A stretch of DNA of 7,428 nt from an uncultured Oscillospiraceae bacterium. Its GTDB lineage: Bacteria; Bacillota; Clostridia; Oscillospirales; Ruminococcaceae. The translations under genes were made by a program, and so were the position numbers. The notes beneath the pieces are model-generated. The model made no database searches. It was not told the origin of the DNA and saw nothing but the letters and a program-made list of their open reading frames with translations. This document shows, piece by piece, positions 1-6,018 of this stretch; the first letter of the stretch is position 1; each line of letters begins with the position of its first letter. Where the stretch lies: assembly GCA_904502045.1 (NCBI GenBank), contig CAJGEB010000048.1:1-7428 (forward strand), read 5' to 3'.

Positions 1-151
1 CTAAATCCATACTCAATATTCCCATTATAGATTTTGCGTCAACTCGGTAATCCCCTACCGAAAGCTCCGCCTCGCTCTTTAAATCATTCGCAACATCAAC
101 AAACCTCTTTATCGCGCTTATATCCTTTAAACGCACCTCCGCACGAACCAT
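1..151 (-). CDS. HPr-like protein lacking the active-site histidine (5' part only; gene runs off the window)
   Basis: The minus strand reads from an ATG at 151-149 through 50 codons to the window edge without a stop. A purine-rich stretch with GGAG lies just upstream (complement of about 155-158). The product matches the HPr fold: residues 37-46 read VDAKSIMGIL, the hallmark around regulatory Ser46 of HPr, so Ser41 is its equivalent. From Phe17 to Gly44 it aligns by eye with Bacillus subtilis HPr without gaps. That alignment puts Asp10 where HPr has the phosphorylated His15 and Ser12 where it has Arg17. It is therefore unlikely to carry phosphate in the sugar phosphotransferase system through His15. 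A regulatory role like that of Crh, which also lacks His15 but keeps Ser46, is possible but inferred. Similar degenerate HPr-like proteins are common in Clostridia. The C-terminal 30-40 residues are outside the window. The wobble bases are G-rich (18 G-ending against 4 C-ending codons). Confidence 0.85.
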   Translation of the reverse strand, partial: MVRAEVRLKDISAIKRFVDVANDLKSEAELSVGDYRVDAKSIMGILSMDL

Positions 152-209
152 TTTTCTCCGCCTTTCTCCTTACTATATTATATTATTTATTATTATTAAC
201 CTAATTTGT

Positions 210-238
210 AGTATAGCAGTCCCAAACTTTTTAGTCAA
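210..238 (-). promoter_or_regulatory. Sigma-A-type promoter of the HPr-like gene
   Basis: On the minus strand TTGACT (238-233) is followed by a 17-base spacer and TATACT (215-210), with a TG one base upstream of the -10 box (extended -10). Transcription would start near 203, leaving a leader of about 50 bases. Most of that leader is A/T only (174-199). Hexamers and spacing are close to consensus; the assignment rests on motif match and position. Confidence 0.75.
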
Positions 239-245
239 CTGCTAA

Positions 246-274
246 TTGCTTTTTTCGGCAAAGTTTTATATAAT
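246..274 (+). promoter_or_regulatory. Sigma-A-type promoter of the mtaB-purL operon
   Basis: TTGCTT (246-251), a 17-base spacer and a perfect TATAAT (269-274) lie 41 bases upstream of the mtaB start. The expected start of transcription near 281 gives a leader of about 35 bases with no room for a riboswitch or attenuator. The -35 box matches consensus at three key bases only (TTG). Confidence 0.7.
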
Positions 275-315
275 GTTATTTGTGAGATTTTGTATTTTAT
301 TACGGAGAGTGCTCT

Positions 316-1611
316 ATGCCTAAAATCGCTTTTTTTACCCTCGGCTGTAAAGTTAATCAATACGAAACCGGCGCTCTCGAGGAACGCTTCTCCGAAGAAG
401 GCTTTGAGATAGTTCCGTTCGACGATTTCGCCGATGTTTACGTTATAAATTCCTGCACCGTTACTGCCGTCGGAGATAAAAAATCCCGCACTATGATGCG
501 AAGAGCCAAAAAGCTAAACCCAAACGCCATCGTTGCTCTTACCGGCTGCTTCCCTCAGGCATTCCCCGATGAAGCTGCCTTGCTTACCGAGGTCGATATT
601 ATTACAGGCAACAAAAACAGACAATCTCTTATTGATGCCGTAAAGCAGTCCCTCGGCACCAAACAGCGCATAGTTAAAATCGAACCCTTCTCTCCGAAGG
701 ACTCCTTTGAACCGATGAGAGTCAAAAACTTTTCGGACCGTACAAGAGCTTTCCTCAAAATAGAGGACGGCTGCGACAGATATTGCTCCTACTGCATTAT
801 TCCTTTTGCGCGCGGTCCCGTAAGGTCAAAACCTCTCAAGGACGTTCTGGAAGATGCAAAAATACTTTACCAAAACGGTTACCGCGAGATTGTTCTCACC
901 GGTATCAACCTCTCTTCTTACGGTAAGGATATTTCTCTTTCCTTTTCAGATGCGGTAGCCGAAATTTGCCGCTCGCTTCCCGATGTCCGCATTAGACTCG
1001 GATCCCTCGAACCCGATCTTATCTCCCAAAAGGATATTGATACCCTCGCCGGTTTGGATAACTTCTGTCCTCAATTTCACCTTGCGCTCCAAAGCGGCTG
1101 CGACGATACATTAAAACGTATGCGCAGAAGATACGACAGCGCTATGTACGCAGACCTCGTAAGGCGAATTCGTATCGCTTTCCCCGATGCTTCCGTCACC
1201 ACCGACGTTATGACGGGATTCCCCGGAGAATCACAAGAGGAATTTCAAAAATCGCTCGATTTTGTGAGCTCCGTCGGATTCTTGAAGGTACATATCTTCC
1301 CCTACTCAAAACGCAAAGGCTCCAAGGCTGCCGATATGTCCGGACAGCTTACTCTCGCAGAAAAAAAACGTCGCTGTGATATTATGAACGATGTCACAGA
1401 AAAGTCACGGCGGGAATTTTTACTCTCGCAAATAGGTAAAACCGTGTCGGTTTTGTTTGAGTCAACTTTTAAAGACGGAATCTGTGAAGGGTACTCTATG
1501 AACTACACTCCGGTGCAGGTCTTGTCGGACTCCTCTCTTGCGGGACAAGTCCTAAACGTCCGCATCACTTCACTTCGCGGCGACTGCTGCTTCGGTGAAC
1601 TAACCTTGTAA
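316..1611 (+). CDS. mtaB: tRNA (N6-L-threonylcarbamoyladenosine(37)-C2)-methylthiotransferase MtaB
   Basis: This radical-SAM enzyme adds a methylthio group to t6A37 of tRNAs that read ANN codons, forming ms2t6A37 in the cytoplasm. The 431-residue length is normal. The N-terminal methylthiotransferase domain carries the three cysteines of the auxiliary iron-sulfur cluster: Cys11 in TLGCKVNQ, Cys47 in NSCTVT and Cys78 in TGC. The radical-SAM motif is CDRYCSYC with Cys153, Cys157 and Cys160. Roughly residues 368-431 form the TRAM RNA-binding domain. The TLGCKVNQYET opening distinguishes MtaB from the related MiaB and RimO enzymes. The ATG is supported by GGAG at 304-307, eight bases upstream, and by the family's usual N-terminus. 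purL follows after 42 bases with no terminator between, so co-transcription is likely. C-ending codons are strongly favoured (12 C against 2 G in the first 30 codons). No damage is seen. Confidence 0.96.
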   Translation: MPKIAFFTLGCKVNQYETGALEERFSEEGFEIVPFDDFADVYVINSCTVTAVGDKKSRTMMRRAKKLNPNAIVALTGCFPQAFPDEAALLTEVDIITGNKNRQSLIDAVKQSLGTKQRIVKIEPFSPKDSFEPMRVKNFSDRTRAFLKIEDGCDRYCSYCIIPFARGPVRSKPLKDVLEDAKILYQNGYREIVLTGINLSSYGKDISLSFSDAVAEICRSLPDVRIRLGSLEPDLISQKDIDTLAGLDNFCPQFHLALQSGCDDTLKRMRRRYDSAMYADLVRRIRIAFPDASVTTDVMTGFPGESQEEFQKSLDFVSSVGFLKVHIFPYSKRKGSKAADMSGQLTLAEKKRRCDIMNDVTEKSRREFLLSQIGKTVSVLFESTFKDGICEGYSMNYTPVQVLSDSSLAGQVLNVRITSLRGDCCFGELTL

Positions 1612-1653
1612 GTAATTTATCCTTAAAATATATTTTAGAACAGGAGTTTTATT

Positions 1654-4600
1654 ATGTCTGTAAAACGTATTTTCGTTGAAAAAAAATCCGGTTTCGACGT
1701 AGAAGCTCAAGGCGCTTTTAACGATATCCGCTCCTTCCTCGGAATCGCTTCCCTCGAAGGTCTCAGGATCATCAACCGTTATGACGTCTCGGGCCTTTCC
1801 GATGAGGACTTCACCGTCGCCGTCAATACCGTATTTTCCGAACCGCCCGTAGATGAGGTTTCTTTTGAGGCTCCTTCTCTTTGCGCCGACCAAAAAATAT
1901 TCGCAATGGAATATCTCCCCGGACAATTCGATCAGCGTGCCGATTCCGCCGCTCAGTGCATTCAGCTCTTTACTCAGCGCGAGCGCCCCGTTATCAGAAC
2001 CGCTAAACTCATTATCCTTTCGGGTAAGGTTTCAGACGAGGAGCTTAACAAAATTAAAAGCTATATGATAAATCCCGTTGAGTCCCGCGAGGCTTCACTT
2101 GAGCCCGTCGATTCTCTCGATATGGATTATGATATTCCCACCGCTGTTGAAACTCTTGACGGCTTTATCGGTCTCGGGGAAAATGAGCTCCGCGAATTCG
2201 TTGCTAAGTACGGACTTGCAATGGATCTCGACGATATAAAATTCTGCCAGAACTACTTTATCTCAGAACAGCGCGATCCCACCATTACCGAGATCCGCAT
2301 GATAGATACCTATTGGTCAGATCACTGCCGCCACACCACCTTCCTCACCAATATAGATAACGTTTCTATTATTCCCGAAAATATCAAACGCTCTTACGAT
2401 AAGTACCTTGAGTGCCGCAAGTTCGTTTACGGCGACAGAGATAAGCCCGTTTCTCTTATGGATCTCGCTACTATCGGTGCAAAGTATCTCAAGAAAAAGG
2501 GATTGGTTCCTGCTCTTGATGAGTCCGAAGAGATCAACGCTTGTTCCGTTAAGATAGACGTTGATGTGAACGGTTCCCAAAAGCCTTACCTCTTAATGTT
2601 CAAAAACGAAACTCATAACCATCCCACCGAGATCGAACCCTTTGGCGGCGCTGCTACCTGCCTCGGCGGTGCTATCCGCGATCCTCTCTCCGGCCGCGCT
2701 TACGTATATCAGGCTATGAGAGTTACCGGTGCTGCTGATCCTTTGACTCCTGTTTCCGAAACACTCCCCGGTAAGCTTCACCAGAAAAAGCTCACCACTA
2801 CTGCTGCTGCGGGATACAGCTCCTACGGAAACCAGATCGGTCTTGCTACCGGCCACGTTTCCGAAATTTATCATCCCGGCTATATAGCAAAGCGTATGGA
2901 GATAGGTGCCGTTATTGCTGCCGTTCCCGAAGAGAACGTCGTTCGCTCCGTTCCCTCGCCCTCCGATGCGGTAATCCTGCTCGGCGGACGTACCGGCAGA
3001 GACGGCTGCGGCGGTGCTACCGGCTCCTCTAAGTCCCACACTCTCTCCTCTCTCTCCACTTGCTCCGCTGAAGTTCAAAAGGGTAATGCTCCCGAAGAGC
3101 GCAACCTCCAAAGACTCGTCCGCAACCCCAAGGTTTCCACTATGATCAAACGCTGCCACGATTTCGGCGCAGGCGGCGTTTCCGTTGCCGTAGGCGAGCT
3201 CGCTGACGGTCTTATCATTAATCTCAATGCGGTAACCAAAAAGTATGAGGGGCTCGACGGTACCGACCTCGCTATCAGTGAATCCCAAGAGAGAATGGCT
3301 GTTGTGGTCGACAAAAATAACGTCGATGAATTCATAAAACTCGCTTCCAAGGAAAATCTTGAGGCTACTGTTGTTGCTACAGTTACCGAGGATCCCCGTC
3401 TTGTTATGTATTGGAACGATAAGAAAATCGTTGATATTTCAAGGGAATTCCTCAACTCCAACGGCGCTTCAAAGCATACCGATATAGTAGCCGATTCGGG
3501 TGCTGTTAAGCCGGGCGCCTTTACAGGCTCCACCTCTGATAAATTTAAGGCTCTTGCGGGAGATCTCAACGTCTGCTCGCAAAAAGGTCTTGTGGAACGC
3601 TTTGACTCCACCATCGGTGCAGGCTCGGTATTTATGCCATTCGGCGGAAAACATCAGCTTACTCCCGAACAGGTCATGGTAGCTAAAATTCCGCTCGAAA
3701 AGGGAGATTCCTCTACCTGCTCGCTTATGTCTTGGGGCTTCAATCCCTTCATCTCCTCGCAAAATCCCTATGTTGGAGCTATGATCGCGGTAACCGAGTC
3801 CGTAGCTAAGATAATCGGCGCAGGCGGCGATCCTTCAAAAATATGGCTCACTTTCCAAGAATATTTCGGACGCACCAACAACGATCCTAAGCGCTGGGGT
3901 CTTCCCTTTATGGCTCTGCTCGGAGCTATGGAAGCTCAGCTCCAGTTTGAGATAGCTTCCATCGGCGGTAAGGATTCTATGTCCGGTACCTTCGAAAAGA
4001 TAGACGTTCCGCCCACTCTCGTTTCCTTTGCCGTTTCAGTTTCCGACGTCGATACCGTTATCCCCGGCGAATTCGTAAAACCCGACAGCAAGGTATTCCT
4101 CATCTCCTCACCCTTTAACGAGGACGGTACTCCCGATTTCGATGGCGTTAAAAAGATGTTTAAATCGGTAAGCGATTTCGTAAGAGCTAAAAAGGCCCGC
4201 GCGGTCCGCACTCTCTCCGGCGGCGGTGTTGCCGAAGCTGTTCTCAAGATGGCACTGGGTAATAAGCTCGGATTCAAATTTGATAAAAATATCTCCGATG
4301 CCGAGCTCTTCGATTACCGTTTAGGATTCATTATCGAAGCAGATGAGGCTCCCGAAGGTGCTGTTTTGTTGGGTACTACCTCTTCCGATTACGCGATAAG
4401 CTGCAACGGCTCCGATATTTGCCTTGAGGAGCTGCAGTCCATTTGGGAAAATAAGCTCGAACCCGTTTTCCCCACCAAAACTCCCGTTTCTAAAATTAAG
4501 GTTCCCACCTTTAGCTTTACTCGCTCTGGTGCTGCGTTAAAACCTGCTGCATCTTTTACAAAACCCAGAGTTTTAGTTCCGGTATTCCCCGGCTCCAACT

Positions 4601-5358
4601 GCGAATACGATACCGCAAGGCAATTTGAGGCTGCAGGCGCCGAGGCAGAGATATTTGTGATCCGCAACCTTACTGCTTCCGATATCTCCGAATCTGCCGA
4701 TATGATGGCTAAGGCTATCGCTAAATCCCAGATCATCGCTATCCCCGGCGGATTTTCCGGCGGTGATGAACCCGACGGTTCCGCAAAATTCATCACCTCC
4801 TTCTTCCGCAATCCTCAGATAAAGGATGCCGTTCACGACCTCCTCAAAAATCGCGACGGTCTTATGTGCGGTATCTGTAACGGATTCCAGGCGCTCATCA
4901 AGCTCGGTCTTGTTCCTTACGGCGAGATCAGAGATATGGACCAAAACAGCGCTACCCTCACCTTCAACACCATCGGTCGCCATCAGTCCATGCTCGTTCG
5001 CACGAGAGTTGCTTCCAATAAGTCCCCGTGGCTTATGAATTCCAATGTCGGAGATATCCATCTCATCGCTATCTCCCACGGCGAAGGAAGATTTATTGCT
5101 CCCACCGAGCTTGTGGATTCCCTTGCTGCTAACGGACAGATCGCTACTCAGTACGTCGATCTTTCAGGTGAGCCCACTCTCGATCCGCGCTACAATCCCA
5201 ACAACTCCGTTTGTGCTATCGAGGGTATTACCTCCCCCGACGGCAGAGTTTTCGGTAAAATGGGACATACCGAAAGATATACTAACGGCGTTTACAAAAA
5301 CGTCGACGGAAATAAGATACAACCCATCTTCACTTCCGCTGTCGAGTATTTCAAATAA
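1654..5358 (+). CDS. purL: Phosphoribosylformylglycinamidine synthase, single-chain form (PurL with fused glutaminase)
   Basis: Fourth step of de novo purine synthesis: FGAR, glutamine and ATP give FGAM, glutamate, ADP and phosphate. At 1234 residues it is the long clostridial form, replacing separate PurS, PurL and PurQ. Order: a PurS-like N-terminal part (about 1-165); a linker ending in WSDHCRHTTF (221-230), where His224 matches the catalytic histidine of PurL; the first AIRS-like half with ETHNHP (319-324), GGRTGRDGCGGAT (444-456) and HDFGAGGVS (502-510); the second half with IGGKDSM (770-776); and a class I glutaminase from about 970. The glutaminase triad is intact: Cys1075 in GICNGFQ, His1205 and Glu1207 in GHTER. 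Their spacing (130 residues) is close to that of the E. coli enzyme (Cys1135/His1260). AGGAG at 1642-1646, seven bases before the ATG, fixes the start. It probably shares the mtaB promoter and ends at the hairpin just downstream. No PurR-like operator or purine riboswitch is visible upstream. Confidence 0.97.
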   Translation: MSVKRIFVEKKSGFDVEAQGAFNDIRSFLGIASLEGLRIINRYDVSGLSDEDFTVAVNTVFSEPPVDEVSFEAPSLCADQKIFAMEYLPGQFDQRADSAAQCIQLFTQRERPVIRTAKLIILSGKVSDEELNKIKSYMINPVESREASLEPVDSLDMDYDIPTAVETLDGFIGLGENELREFVAKYGLAMDLDDIKFCQNYFISEQRDPTITEIRMIDTYWSDHCRHTTFLTNIDNVSIIPENIKRSYDKYLECRKFVYGDRDKPVSLMDLATIGAKYLKKKGLVPALDESEEINACSVKIDVDVNGSQKPYLLMFKNETHNHPTEIEPFGGAATCLGGAIRDPLSGRAYVYQAMRVTGAADPLTPVSETLPGKLHQKKLTTTAAAGYSSYGNQIGLATGHVSEIYHPGYIAKRMEIGAVIAAVPEENVVRSVPSPSDAVILLGGRTGRDGCGGATGSSKSHTLSSLSTCSAEVQKGNAPEERNLQRLVRNPKVSTMIKRCHDFGAGGVSVAVGELADGLIINLNAVTKKYEGLDGTDLAISESQERMAVVVDKNNVDEFIKLASKENLEATVVATVTEDPRLVMYWNDKKIVDISREFLNSNGASKHTDIVADSGAVKPGAFTGSTSDKFKALAGDLNVCSQKGLVERFDSTIGAGSVFMPFGGKHQLTPEQVMVAKIPLEKGDSSTCSLMSWGFNPFISSQNPYVGAMIAVTESVAKIIGAGGDPSKIWLTFQEYFGRTNNDPKRWGLPFMALLGAMEAQLQFEIASIGGKDSMSGTFEKIDVPPTLVSFAVSVSDVDTVIPGEFVKPDSKVFLISSPFNEDGTPDFDGVKKMFKSVSDFVRAKKARAVRTLSGGGVAEAVLKMALGNKLGFKFDKNISDAELFDYRLGFIIEADEAPEGAVLLGTTSSDYAISCNGSDICLEELQSIWENKLEPVFPTKTPVSKIKVPTFSFTRSGAALKPAASFTKPRVLVPVFPGSNCEYDTARQFEAAGAEAEIFVIRNLTASDISESADMMAKAIAKSQIIAIPGGFSGGDEPDGSAKFITSFFRNPQIKDAVHDLLKNRDGLMCGICNGFQALIKLGLVPYGEIRDMDQNSATLTFNTIGRHQSMLVRTRVASNKSPWLMNSNVGDIHLIAISHGEGRFIAPTELVDSLAANGQIATQYVDLSGEPTLDPRYNPNNSVCAIEGITSPDGRVFGKMGHTERYTNGVYKNVDGNKIQPIFTSAVEYFK

Positions 5359-5370
5359 TCCCCGCATTCA

Positions 5371-5413
5371 AAAAGCCCTGCCGATCCTACGATTCGACAG
5401 GGCTTTTATTTTT
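5371..5413. terminator. Rho-independent terminator, probably bidirectional (purL and the convergent AbrB-type gene)
   Basis: A perfect 10-bp stem pairs AAAAGCCCTG (5371-5380) with CAGGGCTTTT (5398-5407). After one mismatch the stem can extend by CGA/TCG. On the plus strand it is followed by a T-rich run to 5413 and begins 12 bases after the purL stop. On the minus strand the A-run at 5370-5374 supplies the T-tract, so it can also stop transcripts from the AbrB-type gene. I see no other terminator in 5414-5553, and no gene there. Confidence 0.88.
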
Positions 5414-5553
5414 CCCTTATTTTTACCGTTTGATCAGTCAGAGCTTGTCCGCGCTTTCTCTAAGCTTATAATCTATCTTCGACTTATTTTCTACTCACGC
5501 GACATTATTATTTTCTCCGCTCCGACTCAACTTACTCACGGTATTTTTTGGTA

Positions 5554-5802
5554 TTACTCCTCCTGAGCTTTAAGCTCCTCTAAGCACTTCTTGCATATAT
5601 TCTGCCCTTTATACGATACCATTTCTTTTGCGTTCCCGCAAAAAATACACGCAGGCTTGTACTGCTTTAATATTATCTTATCTTCATCTACATATATCTC
5701 AAGCGGATCGTCTTGCTTTATTCCGAAAACCTTACGAAGCTCCATTGGAAGAACGATCCTGCCAAGTCTGTCTATGTGCCTTACTACCCCTATCGACTTC
5801 AT
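5554..5802 (-). CDS. AbrB/SpoVT-family transcriptional regulator with a C-terminal Cys4 motif
   Basis: This 82-residue protein is a likely DNA-binding transition-state regulator. Residues 1-46 form the swapped-hairpin AbrB N-terminal domain: MKSIGVVRHIDRLGRIVLP, then ELRKVFGI and LEIYVDEDKIILK are close to B. subtilis AbrB. The C-terminal half differs from B. subtilis AbrB. It holds two CxxC pairs, Cys52/Cys55 (CIFC) and Cys70/Cys73 (CKKC), which look like a small zinc-binding ribbon; metal binding is inferred. This layout is familiar from clostridial AbrB homologues. The ATG at 5802-5800 has a strong AAGGAAGG site seven bases upstream (complement of 5810-5817) and the family's MKS opening. 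It is divergent from spmA and convergent with purL. Like its namesake it may control its own promoter and post-exponential genes, perhaps the neighbouring spmAB, but nothing here proves that. Wobble bases are G-rich (29 G-ending, 11 C-ending codons), opposite to the plus-strand genes. Confidence 0.93.
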   Translation of the reverse strand: MKSIGVVRHIDRLGRIVLPMELRKVFGIKQDDPLEIYVDEDKIILKQYKPACIFCGNAKEMVSYKGQNICKKCLEELKAQEE

Positions 5803-5857
5803 CTTCTTACCTTCCTTTTAATAAATCACTTTATTTCTCCTCTTTTTTACGCCCAAT

Positions 5858-5886
5858 ATAATAGCATACATTACCGGTAATTACAA
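5858..5886 (-). promoter_or_regulatory. Sigma-A-type promoter of the AbrB-type gene
   Basis: On the minus strand TTGTAA (5886-5881), a 17-base spacer and TATTAT (5863-5858) form a good promoter with TG one base upstream of the -10 box. Transcription would begin near 5851, giving a leader of about 48 bases. The spacer contains a perfect 12-bp palindrome (5870-5881), described separately. Confidence 0.75.
5870..5881. repeat. 12-bp perfect palindrome in the promoter spacer (candidate operator)
   Basis: ATTACCGGTAAT is its own reverse complement. It touches the -35 box and fills most of the spacer of the minus-strand promoter at 5858-5886. A protein bound here would block RNA polymerase, so an operator is plausible. 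No regulator can be named from the sequence, and AbrB sites are not usually of this compact form. Confidence 0.5.
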
Positions 5887-5904
5887 GCCGATTTTCTATA
5901 TGTT

Positions 5905-5932
5905 TTCACAATATTAATTTTTACTTTACAAT
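5905..5932 (+). promoter_or_regulatory. Possible sigma-A-type promoter of spmAB
   Basis: TTCACA (5905-5910), a 16-base spacer and TACAAT (5927-5932) each match consensus at five of six bases. Transcription would start near 5939, giving a leader of about 80 bases. The surrounding DNA is very A/T rich, which raises the chance of a false match. I looked for sigma-E and sigma-G type boxes, expected for a sporulation operon, and found only weak partial matches around 5952-5980. Confidence 0.4.
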
Positions 5933-6001
5933 ATTTTTTCTTCTCTCCCTCGTATTTACACTCCTCTTTCCGAATATGATTTACCGAACTATCTTTTATT
6001 C

Positions 6002-6011
6002 GGAGTGTGAG
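6002..6011 (+). promoter_or_regulatory. Ribosome binding region deciding the spmA start
   Basis: GGAG (6002-6005) is only one base from an in-frame GTG (6007), too close for initiation, and 13 bases from the ATG at 6019. A weaker GTGAG (6007-6011) lies seven bases before that ATG. The ATG is preferred because it also matches the N-terminus expected of SpmA. Confidence 0.5.
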
Positions 6012-6018
6012 TATTTTT

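Noticed and set aside
174..199. A/T-only stretch resembling an expanded simple repeat
   Set aside because: It is an irregular TAT/TTA-rich leader of the HPr-like gene with no fixed repeat unit.
152..315. Riboswitch or T-box upstream of mtaB-purL
   Set aside because: The leader after the promoter is only about 35 bases and shows no purine-riboswitch or T-box core.
1606..1634. Possible separate purL promoter, TTGTAA with 17-base spacer and TATATT
   Set aside because: The boxes fit, but transcription would begin at about 1641, right at the AGGAG site, leaving almost no leader. The sequence is A/T rich and a chance match is more likely.
2593..3288. 231-codon open frame on the minus strand inside purL
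   Set aside because: It lies wholly antisense to conserved PurL motifs and has a low-complexity Gly/Ser/Ala-rich translation; it is a by-product of pyrimidine-rich wobble bases on the plus strand.
3075..3614. 179-codon open frame on the minus strand inside purL
   Set aside because: Antisense to the AIRS-like domain, no family resemblance, no ribosome binding site of note.
5045..5566. 173-codon plus-strand open frame running out of the purL end
   Set aside because: It overlaps the glutaminase domain in another frame, passes through the terminator hairpin and ends opposite the AbrB-type gene; the translation is low-complexity and Ser/Leu/Pro-rich.
5628..5861. Plus-strand open frames opposite the AbrB-type gene
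   Set aside because: They are antisense shadows of a clearly conserved regulator.
5952..5980. Sigma-E or sigma-G type promoter for spmA
   Set aside because: Only partial matches (GTATT and AATATGAT) could be aligned; key -10 bases are missing.
6007..6018. GTG at 6007 as the spmA start
   Set aside because: GGAG is only one base away, too close for initiation, and SpmA homologues begin near the ATG at 6019.
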